From JBBRLG01 sp038231495 (GTDB taxonomy: Bacteria; Planctomycetota; Planctomycetia; Gemmatales; Gemmataceae), in contig JBBRLG010000131.1 of assembly GCA_038231495.1 (NCBI GenBank), positions 1 to 14,008 of the forward strand: a stretch of 14,008 nt of DNA, read 5' to 3'. The first letter of the stretch is position 1; each line of letters starts with the position of its first letter. The position numbers and the translations under genes were made by a program. Of the stretch, positions 8,114-13,950 are shown in pieces. The notes beneath the pieces are model-generated. The model saw only the letters and a program-made list of their open reading frames with translations, did not search any database and was not told the DNA's origin.

Positions 8114-8119
8114 ATTATA
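8114..8119 (-). promoter_or_regulatory. Possible -10 box for the binding-protein/kinase operon
   Basis: A perfect TATAAT on the minus strand sits about 68 bp upstream of ATG 8046 in otherwise GC-rich sequence, leaving a leader of roughly 60 nt. The -35 region is poor (TTCGCC at 16-bp spacing). The box lies just inside the adjacent REP-like element, so insertion of that element may have shaped upstream control. Confidence 0.4.
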
Positions 8120-8138
8120 AGCGGGGCTAAACAAAGGC

Positions 8139-8237
8139 GAACCAACGGGGCCGGGCAAATTTTTTTACTTCTTTTTGGTGTTTTGTTCAATAGAAAACGT
8201 GCCCGTCCCCTTTGATCGGCCGTCCCCTTTGATCGGC
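8139..8237 (+). repeat. REP-like palindromic element, copy 1 (degenerate left arm, duplicated right tip)
   Basis: The right arm CGTGCCCGTCCCCTTTG at 8198-8214 is identical to copies 2 and 3, and the internal TTGTTCAATAGAAAA is shared. The left arm at 8139-8159 (GAACCAACGGGGCCGGGCA) is a diverged form of GAATCAAAGGGGACGGGCA. The 17-bp end CGTCCCCTTTGATCGGC is repeated head to tail at 8204-8220 and 8221-8237. The element lies between the divergent starts of the binding-protein operon and the unknown gene at 8457. Confidence 0.85.
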
Positions 8238-8372
8238 TTGGGTGCAGTCGCCGCTCGATGGGGTGATGACCTGATCTTTTAGGGGGAAATTGCGGAATCG
8301 AGGAGGAGGCTGCCAAAAGTCGCTTGCGCGTCCGGCTAACAATAACGGCGTGCCGCAAGATTTGGTTTTTCC
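8238..8372. other. Intergenic sequence with no recognised feature
   Basis: Together with the repeat and promoters listed separately, this fills the 410-bp gap between the divergent genes starting at 8046 and 8457. I see no coding signal, RNA gene or clear further repeat in it. Confidence 0.5.
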
Positions 8373-8401
8373 TTGACGCTTCTCCCCATTGAGAACAAAA
8401 T
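8373..8401 (+). promoter_or_regulatory. Possible sigma-70-type promoter of the 530-residue gene
   Basis: TTGACG (8373-8378) and CAAAAT (8396-8401) are separated by exactly 17 bp and lie about 55 bp upstream of ATG 8457. The -35 is close to consensus, while the -10 matches four of six positions. Transcription would start near 8408. Confidence 0.4.
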
Positions 8402-8456
8402 GACTTCATGTGACAGGTGAGGTTTTCCTCCTACATCTTCTAAAGGAGATCAATCC

Positions 8457-10049
8457 ATGGCGCTGCTTGCGATCGTCGATCCGAAAGAATGGGTAAAGCG
8501 TACCAGCCTCATGTTATCCCGGACGCGCGGCCCGAGCTTGCTCAAAGTGGACGAAGCGTACACCGATTACTTCAAGGTGAGGTCCGAGGAGAACAAGCAG
8601 AAGCTGCACGACGCGCTCGGCGCGTACCTCATGGAAAAAGGCGGCCACTGGGAGAAGGTCGATCGCAACAAGAAAAGCGATGGCCTGATGAAGTTCATTT
8701 ACGAGAAAACCGCCGACGCCGTCGCGAAGAACGTGCTCGCCAAGAGAATTCCGGAAGCCCGGCACGGCGTGATCTACCTTTGGCAAAATGCCGACGTCAG
8801 CACGCAGTGGGCGAAGATCCTTCTGGAAGGCGCCCTCAACATCGGCGGCTCGACACTTGGCATGTTGCAAGCCAGCAACTACGAGGCCGGCGACAAACTC
8901 AAGGGCCTGGGCGTCATCGCGAAAAAAACCAAAGGCGACACGTTGGCCTCGATCGGCCAACTGGCGCCCACCATCGGCGGCATCCTCGCCAAGCCGACAG
9001 GAACCGGAGTCGAGCCGGAGACGCCGACCCCTGTTGTCAAACTGGTTGCCCTGACGGAGGATCCCGGCCTTCTGGAGAAAGCCAAGGCCGCCCTGGGCAA
9101 ATTCTTCACCAAGGTGTACGAAACCATCAAGCAAGCCGTCACCGCGATGTGGGATGAGCAACGCTTAAAATACTATCGCGGCGGCTTCATCGGCACGATT
9201 GGCACGTCCGTCGGCAAGCTGGTCCTGTTCATCCTTGGCAAGGTCGCCAAGCACGCCGCCCCCTTCGTCTCCGCCGGCATCGACATCGGCCAAGGCATTT
9301 GCCAGGCCATCATCGCCGCCAAGGATCGGGTAGTGGCCTATCTCGCGCGCAAGAAATTCATGGTGGCGCCGGGCCATCCCATGCAAATCGCCAACTCCAT
9401 CCAAACGCAGATGAACTGGGCGATCGCCAAGGGTTTGTACAACGCCGCCAAGGGCGGAATCAAGCTGGCGGGAAATATCGCCAGCTTTGGGGCCAGCGCG
9501 CTCGTCGATGTGATCGCCGCCTGCGTCGAATTCGCCTGGAAATTCATCACGCGCATGGCCGAGGGCTACTGGATGCGCGATTGGATCGGCACCTTGAAGA
9601 GCCACACCAATAACCGCAACAACTGGAAAGCCGATCCCAATGACGGTAAGTGGCGGCCGAGCATTGTCTACAACGACCGGGCCTTCAAGGCGTTGTTTGA
9701 AATGGGCTGCGAATCCAGCGTGTGCGTGCCGATGATGACGCTGAATTCCGGCATCGCCGGCGATCAGATGATGTTCATGAAAATGTTCGACGACACCGGC
9801 GCTATCCTGGGCCAACATGCGCCGATGCAAATCATGCCCTCGAAAGCGGCGCTGGCGGAATTCGAAGCGGCGACCAATTATTTCACGCAACTCAAGGAGT
9901 GGGGCAGGAATTACCTGGAGAGCACGGGGTTCACGTTCAACTCCACCGACCGTGTTGCCCAGGGCTTGATGAGGCATGCGATCAAGGACCACCAGGGCGG
10001 GAAAATGGCAACCGGCGATAAGGTGCTGTCTTTCCTGGCCGGCAATTGA
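8457..10049 (+). CDS. Unknown 530-residue protein with two glycine-rich amphipathic/hydrophobic stretches
   Basis: I do not recognise the family. ATG 8457 has a strong Shine-Dalgarno (AAAGGAG, about 8 nt upstream), so the gene is probably well expressed. There is no N-terminal signal peptide. Residues 30-100 are charged and helical (EENKQKLHDALGAYLMEK). Residues 120-180 are Gly/Ala-rich, and 180-195 form a Pro/Thr linker. Two long stretches, 243-290 (FIGTIGTSVGKLVLFILGKV onward) and 324-366 (LYNAAKGGIKLAGNIASFGA onward), alternate Gly/Ala with aliphatics like membrane-inserting helices or glycine zippers. The 370-530 region is more globular, with W/N-rich WMRDWIGTL and KSHTNNRNNW, four cysteines in total (282, 356, 418, 423) and a methionine-rich patch (QMMFMKMF). 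The gene stands alone between two REP-like elements, which begin five bases after its stop. By shape it could be a pore-forming toxin or an effector of a secretion or injection system; this is a guess from composition only. Confidence 0.8.
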   Translation: MALLAIVDPKEWVKRTSLMLSRTRGPSLLKVDEAYTDYFKVRSEENKQKLHDALGAYLMEKGGHWEKVDRNKKSDGLMKFIYEKTADAVAKNVLAKRIPEARHGVIYLWQNADVSTQWAKILLEGALNIGGSTLGMLQASNYEAGDKLKGLGVIAKKTKGDTLASIGQLAPTIGGILAKPTGTGVEPETPTPVVKLVALTEDPGLLEKAKAALGKFFTKVYETIKQAVTAMWDEQRLKYYRGGFIGTIGTSVGKLVLFILGKVAKHAAPFVSAGIDIGQGICQAIIAAKDRVVAYLARKKFMVAPGHPMQIANSIQTQMNWAIAKGLYNAAKGGIKLAGNIASFGASALVDVIAACVEFAWKFITRMAEGYWMRDWIGTLKSHTNNRNNWKADPNDGKWRPSIVYNDRAFKALFEMGCESSVCVPMMTLNSGIAGDQMMFMKMFDDTGAILGQHAPMQIMPSKAALAEFEAATNYFTQLKEWGRNYLESTGFTFNSTDRVAQGLMRHAIKDHQGGKMATGDKVLSFLAGN

Positions 10050-10053
10050 CTGG

Positions 10054-10130
10054 CGAATCAAAGGGGACGGGCACGGTTTTTTACTTCGTTTTGGTGATTT
10101 GTTCAATAGAAAACGTGCCCGTCCCCTTTG
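10054..10130 (+). repeat. REP-like palindromic element, copy 2
   Basis: Perfect 17-bp inverted arms, CAAAGGGGACGGGCACG (10059-10075) and CGTGCCCGTCCCCTTTG (10114-10130), surround a 38-nt asymmetric centre containing TTTACTTCG, TTGGTGATTTGTTCAATAG and AAAA. The direction is the same as in copies 1 and 3. It begins five bases after the stop at 10049 and could also act as a transcript-end hairpin. Confidence 0.95.
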
Positions 10131-10142
10131 CTCCTTCCCGGT

Positions 10143-10172
10143 TTTTCAGACTATGACGTCAGGCCCGTGTGA
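10143..10172 (+). pseudogene. Remnant of the 3' end of an antitoxin-like gene
   Basis: The last seven codons here, ending TGA 10170-10172, match the last seven codons of the gene ending at 11021 (18 of 21 bases). They read YDVRPV-stop here and YNVKPA-stop there. The preceding three codons are also alignable (FSD against ASS). Nothing upstream is homologous, because REP copy 2 lies directly ahead. This is best read as the surviving tail of an earlier copy of the downstream small gene. Confidence 0.45.
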
Positions 10173-10251
10173 GCCGGCTGCGGAGCTGGGTCGTTCGGCG
10201 GAAGACCCAAAACCACCAGCCGCCCACGCCATCAGATTTGTTGCCGACCGC

Positions 10252-10280
10252 TTGTAGCTTGCGCGCAGATTCTGTATCAT
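10252..10280 (+). promoter_or_regulatory. Possible promoter of the PIN-toxin operon giving a leaderless transcript
   Basis: TTGTAG (10252-10257) and TATCAT (10275-10280) are spaced 17 bp apart. ATG 10288 lies only 7 nt after the -10 box, and no Shine-Dalgarno is visible between them, so the mRNA would start at or next to the start codon. Confidence 0.4.
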
Positions 10281-10287
10281 CCGTGGC

Positions 10288-10770
10288 ATGAAGCCGAGCG
10301 CCTATGTTGAAACGACCGTACCCAGTTACCTGACCGCTTGGCCGAGCCGGGATGTCGTTCGGGCCGGCCACCAGCAAGTCACGCGCGACTGGTGGGTATT
10401 GCGGCACCGGTATGAGTTGTTCGTGTCGTCGCTCGTCCTCTCGGAGTGCGCCGACGGCGACCCCGACGCGGCCGAGGGCCGACTGGCGGCGCTGGCGGGG
10501 ATCGCCATCCTCGCCCAGACGGTGGCGGCGGACGACCTGGCCGGCGAGTTGCTGCGCGGCGTGCCGCTGCCGACGAAGGCGTCGTCGGACGCGCTGCACA
10601 TCGCGGTAGCGGCGGTCCACGGCGTGGATTACTTGGTAACATGGAACTGCGCCCACATCGCCAACGCGACTCTGCGGCCGCAGATCGAGGCGGTGTGCCG
10701 GCGGTTCGGGTGCGAACCGCCGGTGATCTGCACGCCGCAGGAGTTACTTGGTGGGGAGGGGGAGCCGTGA
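10288..10770 (+). CDS. PIN-domain protein, VapC-like toxin ribonuclease
   Basis: The 160-residue product matches, from memory, a widespread PIN subfamily with the pattern ETTVPSYLTAWPSRD, SLVLSECADGDP, ASSDALHIAVAAVHGVDYL, TWNCAHIANA and PPVICTPQELL. PIN domains are metal-dependent ribonucleases; VapC toxins cut tRNA or rRNA until neutralised by a co-encoded antitoxin. The expected acidic site residues map to E8 (usually Asp), E53 and D101, while the fourth position is N120 or a nearby residue, as is common in this 'TWNC.HI' subgroup. The stop overlaps the start of the next gene in GTGA. There is no ribosome binding site upstream, and the promoter-like boxes suggest a leaderless message. The pair is flanked by REP-like elements at 10054-10130 and 11075-11155. 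Length and ends fit an intact gene. The substrate RNA is unknown. Confidence 0.85.
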   Translation: MKPSAYVETTVPSYLTAWPSRDVVRAGHQQVTRDWWVLRHRYELFVSSLVLSECADGDPDAAEGRLAALAGIAILAQTVAADDLAGELLRGVPLPTKASSDALHIAVAAVHGVDYLVTWNCAHIANATLRPQIEAVCRRFGCEPPVICTPQELLGGEGEP

Positions 10771-11021
10771 ACGCGGATGACGTATTGGTGGCGTTGCGTC
10801 GGCACCGCGACGAGTTCGCTCGGTCGCACGGGTACGACTTGGCCGCGATGGCGGCGGCGCTTCGGGAACTGGATCGGGAGGCGGGCGTTCAAGTGGTATG
10901 CCGGACGCCGCGGCCCCCGGTGCCCACGCTAGTCCGGGAGGCTCCCGCGCCGAACCAGTCGCAGCAGCAGACAGCCCACGCGAAGGACGGCGCTTCGAGT
11001 TATAACGTCAAGCCCGCGTGA
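10767..11021 (+). CDS. Small partner of the PIN protein, putative antitoxin
   Basis: The 84-residue product starts at GTG 10767, sharing GTGA with the toxin stop, so the two are translationally coupled. Residues 1-45 (DDVLVALRRHRDEFARSHG, then LAAMAAALRELDREAGVQVV) are helical and charged. Residues 46-84 are Pro/Gln/Ala-rich and probably disordered. Small proteins with this two-part look commonly follow PIN genes of this subgroup. No ribbon-helix-helix, AbrB or Phd-type DNA-binding motif is apparent, so the family is not recognised and the antitoxin role is inferred from position. The order toxin-then-partner is the reverse of most vapBC operons. The last codons recur as a remnant at 10152-10172. 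Confidence 0.65.
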   Translation: MNADDVLVALRRHRDEFARSHGYDLAAMAAALRELDREAGVQVVCRTPRPPVPTLVREAPAPNQSQQQTAHAKDGASSYNVKPA

Positions 11022-11074
11022 GGTTCCTGAACGACGTAAGTCCTTATTTTTCGTCGATTCTACGACCGAGGGGG

Positions 11075-11155
11075 CGAATCAAAGGGGACGGGCACGTTTT
11101 TTTACTTCGTGTTGGTGATTTGTTCAATAGAAAACGTGCCCGTCCCCTTTGATCC
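11075..11155 (+). repeat. REP-like palindromic element, copy 3
   Basis: The 21-bp arms at 11080-11100 and 11131-11151 (CAAAGGGGACGGGCACG plus TTTT, and the exact reverse complement) are perfect. The 30-nt centre carries TTACTTCGTGTTGGTGATTT and GTTCAATAG. The orientation matches copies 1 and 2. It lies 54 bp after the stop at 11021. Confidence 0.95.
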
Positions 11156-11160
11156 CTCCT

Positions 11161-11184
11161 CAAGCGGGCCGCTTGTGGCTACGG
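11161..11184 (-). repeat. Second palindromic repeat family, copy A
   Basis: This 24-bp segment matches the reverse complement of 13951-13974 at all but one base. It contains a hairpin with arms CAAGCG and CGCTTG around GGC, followed by TGGCTACGG. Confidence 0.7.
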
Positions 11185-11187
11185 GCG

Positions 11188-11231
11188 CGAATCACCGGGG
11201 GCGACTCAAAGGGCGAATCAAAGGGGACGGG
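11188..11231 (+). repeat. REP-like element, half copy with tandem degenerate tips
   Basis: Three successive versions of the REP left tip occur: CGAATCACCGGGG (11188-11200), CGACTCAAAGGG (11202-11213) and CGAATCAAAGGGGACGGGC (11214-11232). The left arm then stops, and the sequence continues straight into the inverted-repeat element at 11232 instead of the usual REP centre and right arm. Confidence 0.7.
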
Positions 11232-11485
11232 CCAATACTGTTCGGCTCGATTTTTGCTAGTGGCGGAAACCCGTGTTTTTCCGGGCGCTCTCAAGCCCTC
11301 GGGGCCGAATCGCTGCCTTTTCGGCAGGCAGCAGATCGTCCGGCTGTCGGTTTTCGGTCCCCGACTTCCCTTGGGGATAGTGAACGGACGTTTGCTTCCC
11401 CGGTGTGATGCCCGCTCTGAACCACCGACTGCCCGGAAAACGAGGGTGAAAACTCGTCAGCAAAAATCGAGCCGAACAGTATTGG
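11232..11485. mobile_element. 254-bp inverted-repeat element without a gene (MITE-like or structured RNA)
   Basis: The outer 27 bp are a perfect inverted repeat (11232-11258, starting CCAATACTGTTCGG, and 11459-11485, ending CCGAACAGTATTGG). At the same distance from each end a further 10 bp pair exactly (TTTTCCGGGC at 11277-11286, GCCCGGAAAA at 11431-11440), so the arms are about 55 bp. The interior holds small hairpins such as CTGCCTTTTCGGCAG and no convincing coding frame. No transposase and no clear target-site duplication are seen. A non-autonomous transposon end pair is the simplest reading. Confidence 0.65.
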
Positions 11486-11502
11486 TGCGGGGCGTCTTTA
11501 AC

Positions 11503-11539
11503 ATACGGAAGGCGGCAGTAGAGCTTCCGCCTTCCGTAT
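11503..11539 (-). terminator. Perfect 13-bp hairpin downstream of the beta-propeller gene
   Basis: ATACGGAAGGCGG (11503-11515) and its exact complement (11527-11539) enclose an 11-nt loop, 12 bp past the stop of the minus-strand gene at 11552. The position fits a transcript end. There is no U-run after the stem, so it would be a stem without the classical tail, or a short repeat. Confidence 0.45.
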
Positions 11540-11551
11540 CTCATCACGCAT

Positions 11552-13246
11552 TTATCCTAACGCCGGCGTGAGGGCGCTGAAGATGGCGGAGTTCACCGAG
11601 TCGCCGTTGGCGTTGTGCGCCCGGAGGCGGTAGTAGTACTTGGTCTTCGGACTCAGCCCGGTGTCGCTGAAGGTCGTACTGCTCGCATCGATCGCCGCGA
11701 TCTGCGTGAAATGCACCCCATCGGTCGAGCGCTCGATGTAGTAGCCGGTCACGTTGGTCGAGGTCTCCGTCCACGAGAGGTTGATCTGGTTGGCGGACAC
11801 GGCGGTGGCCGTGCCGTTGGTCGGGGCGGCGGGCGCGTCGCCCAGGTAGCGGGCCAGGCCCATCTCGGAGCCTGCAACTCCTCCGGCGATGATCTTGCCA
11901 TCCGGCTGCAGGGCGAGGCCGATGGCGACATCTTGGCCCGTCGTGAACGCCGTGATGACGAGGCCGCTGCTGCCGAAGGTGCTGTCGAGCGCACCGCTGG
12001 GCAAGTACCGCGCCAGGCCAAAATCAAAGCTTCCGTTGGTGCCACCCGCCTCGCCCGCCATGACGATCTTGCCGTCCGGTTGGACGACGACGGCCCGGCC
12101 CTCGCCGACCGCAAAAGTGGCGACGACTTTGCCCGTGCCGTTGAAGGTGGTGTCCAGACTGCCGTTGGCGTTGTAGCGGACCAGGGCCGACTCATGAGCT
12201 AGATACTGCGTGGTCTGGACAAAGCCCGCGAGCACCAGCCTCCCTTGCGCGTCGATGGCCAGGCCGGCGGCCTCGTCATTGAGTTGGTAGGCGGATACCG
12301 GTTTGCCCTTGGTCACGGTCGCGGTCGCAACGGCGGTTTTCACCGCGCCGCCGGTGCCGAACGTGGTATCGGGCGTCCCGTTGGCGTTGTAACGGGCGGC
12401 CGCGAAATCGTAATCGGCGCCGTTCCAGGCGCTGCCCGCGAGAACGATCTTGCCGTCCACTTGCAGAGCGATGGCTCGGGCAAGGGATTGGGGTAAGGTC
12501 GCGGTTGTCACCAGTCCGTTCGTGCCGAAGCTCGGATCGAGCGAGCCGTCCACGTTGTACCGCGCCAGGGCGAAGGTCGAGCTGTACCCGCCCACCACGA
12601 TCTTGCCGTCGGCCGGCTGGATGGCCAGGCCACGGGCGACGGCATTGACGCCGAAATCAGTCACCACCTTGCCGGTGCGGCTCAGCCCGGTAGCATCGAG
12701 CGGCCCGAAGCCGGTGGCCAAGGCTGTGTCGAGCGCGCCGTTCGGCTCGTACCTGGCAACGCCGAATTCGGTGTAGGTGGTCGTTCCGTGCGCGATACTG
12801 ACGCGGCCCGCGACCACGATCCTCCCGGACGCATCCAGTCCGACCGCGTAGGCGAAGTCGTTGCCCGCGGCGAAGTCCGTGGTCGTCATGCCGCCGGTAC
12901 CGAACGTGTTGTCGGGCGTGCCATCGGCGTTGTAGCGCCAGACGGCGAAGTCCTCGTGCGTCGTGGTTGTGGTGGGCAGCGACACAACGCCGGCAGCCAG
13001 GATCTTGCCGCCGTTGACGGAGTCCGTCGCCGGATAGACCGTCACGGCCCTCACCGCGGCAAAGCCGGTCGGATTGCTCGGGAGGAAGTGCGACAGGACC
13101 TCGCCGCCAGTGCCGAAGGTGGAGTCCAGCGCGCCGGCGGACAGTAGACAGCGGGATTCAAGCGCTTCGAGACGCGGACGAAACGCGGGCCGGGGTTGAA
13201 CAGTCGAAGACAAGCGGCGGGTCTTGCGCGGGGAAAACAGCCACAT
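11552..13246 (-). CDS. Exported delta-60 repeat (DUF5122) beta-propeller protein with C-terminal fibronectin type III domain
   Basis: The 564-residue product begins at ATG 13246 with GGAGACC about 8 nt upstream. Residues 1-38 are basic and end in LEALESRCLLS (26-36), the planctomycete-type export segment rather than a standard signal peptide. Seven repeats of about 55-60 residues follow, each with a turn such as LDSTFGTGG, PDNTFGTGG, LDPSFGTNG, PDTTFGTGG or LDTTFNGTG and a strand like QPDGKIVMAG. These are delta-60/DUF5122 units, which fold as propeller blades. One unit is diverged (ALDTALATGFGPL). From about residue 470 a fibronectin type III domain is seen (INLSWTETS, YYIERSTDG, LSPKTKYYYRLRAHNANG). 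The protein is therefore probably at the cell surface or secreted, with a binding or adhesion role. No enzymatic motif is visible. It stands alone, with a hairpin after its stop. Confidence 0.88.
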   Translation of the reverse strand: MWLFSPRKTRRLSSTVQPRPAFRPRLEALESRCLLSAGALDSTFGTGGEVLSHFLPSNPTGFAAVRAVTVYPATDSVNGGKILAAGVVSLPTTTTTHEDFAVWRYNADGTPDNTFGTGGMTTTDFAAGNDFAYAVGLDASGRIVVAGRVSIAHGTTTYTEFGVARYEPNGALDTALATGFGPLDATGLSRTGKVVTDFGVNAVARGLAIQPADGKIVVGGYSSTFALARYNVDGSLDPSFGTNGLVTTATLPQSLARAIALQVDGKIVLAGSAWNGADYDFAAARYNANGTPDTTFGTGGAVKTAVATATVTKGKPVSAYQLNDEAAGLAIDAQGRLVLAGFVQTTQYLAHESALVRYNANGSLDTTFNGTGKVVATFAVGEGRAVVVQPDGKIVMAGEAGGTNGSFDFGLARYLPSGALDSTFGSSGLVITAFTTGQDVAIGLALQPDGKIIAGGVAGSEMGLARYLGDAPAAPTNGTATAVSANQINLSWTETSTNVTGYYIERSTDGVHFTQIAAIDASSTTFSDTGLSPKTKYYYRLRAHNANGDSVNSAIFSALTPALG

Positions 13247-13477
13247 AGCTAAGGTCTCCGGTAGGGAAGCAGTCTGCGATACAATTGCAAGGCCATGAAT
13301 CGGGCGCGCAGACCGAGCGCCGGAGACAGGTTTGGCCGGTGACGGGCTTGTTTGGCGGCAACCCTCACCGGCCGCTCTCGTTCTCCTCTACCCGCATTAG
13401 CGTGAAACAGGACGTACGAGCACCAGGGATTCTGAGAAAAAGTTTTCGAATGCTTGGTGGCCAGGAGCGGCCGGCGC
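13247..13477. other. Intergenic region upstream of the beta-propeller gene
   Basis: These 231 bp separate two minus-strand genes. The only clear structure is a hairpin (13334-13373, listed separately). I found no convincing -35/-10 pair for the gene starting at 13246. Confidence 0.4.
13334..13373 (-). terminator. Hairpin downstream of the TPR gene fragment
   Basis: GGCCGGTGA (13334-13342) and TCACCGGCC (13365-13373) form a perfect 9-bp stem around a 22-nt loop, about 105 bp beyond the stop at 13478. There is no U-run, so the terminator role is tentative. Confidence 0.3.
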
Positions 13478-13921
13478 TTACGGCTTCGATTTCTTCTCGA
13501 CGGCCTTTGCCTCTTCCAGCTGCTTGCGCCATGCGGCGGCCTTCTCGGCCTCGCCCGTCGCTTCGTAGAGTTGCACCAGCCGTTCCAAAGCCTCGCCCAG
13601 GCGCGGCTTGGCAGGTAGCGGGATCTTGGCCTCACGTTGCTTCATGCCTTCGTAACCTTGCACCAGGAGCAGCTCGGCGGCGGCGTACTTCTTCTGGCCG
13701 AGCAAGGCGCCGCCGAGCATCGACCTGGTGTTGAACGTCCCCCAGGCGTCAGGGTATTTCGTCTGAGCCACCTGCAGGCAGTCGCGCAGCGCCGACTCCG
13801 CCTCGGTCCACTTTTTCTGTTTCAGCAGGTTCAGGCCGAGCCCTGCCAGCTCTGTCACATAGGCGGGCGATTCGGCGCCAGCCCGTTCCTTGACCACCGC
13901 CAGCCACTTTCGTCGGGTGTG
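13478..13921 (-). pseudogene. C-terminal remnant of a TPR-containing serine/threonine protein kinase
   Basis: About 145 codons match, from memory, the C-terminal end of the long planctomycete Ser/Thr kinases with tetratricopeptide repeats. The conserved run is RRKWLAVVKERAG, SPAYVTELAGLGLNLLKQKK, WGTFNTRSMLGGALLGQKKY, LLVQGYEGMKQREAKIP, then a Lys/Glu-rich tail. TPR helices pair in it (LNLLKQKKWTEAESALRDCL, LGGALLGQKKYAAAELLLVQ). In full-length homologues this follows more TPR units ending near 'AEAWRRKW'. Here homology stops at RRKW (about 13916), and the codons before it (TRSRNICHT) run into palindromic repeats. The kinase domain and most repeats are absent. A GTG at 13897 could start a 139-residue protein, but no ribosome binding site is evident. 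It is most likely a truncated relic; a short functional TPR protein or a gene continuing past the window edge cannot be excluded. Confidence 0.65.
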
Positions 13922-13950
13922 GCAAATGTTTCGGGACCGTGTGGTGGTCG

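Noticed and set aside
8047..8409. Upstream extension of the binding-protein frame.
   Set aside because: It reads through a REP-like element and a promoter-like TATAAT. The internal ATG 8046 has a Shine-Dalgarno and is followed by the membrane anchor.
8139..11485. Could the regularly occurring palindromes be a CRISPR array?
   Set aside because: The repeats are 1-2 kb apart with genes between them, too long and palindromic for a CRISPR repeat-spacer structure, and no cas genes are present.
11232..11485. Could the inverted-repeat element be a retron msr-msd?
   Set aside because: Flanking inverted repeats fit loosely, but no reverse transcriptase gene lies nearby and the conserved branching-guanosine context could not be identified.
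11109..11571. Overlapping plus- and minus-strand open frames across the repeat region, both containing QYCSARFLL.
   Set aside because: The shared peptide arises because the frames read the two arms of the inverted repeat at 11232-11485. No start signals or protein families are evident.
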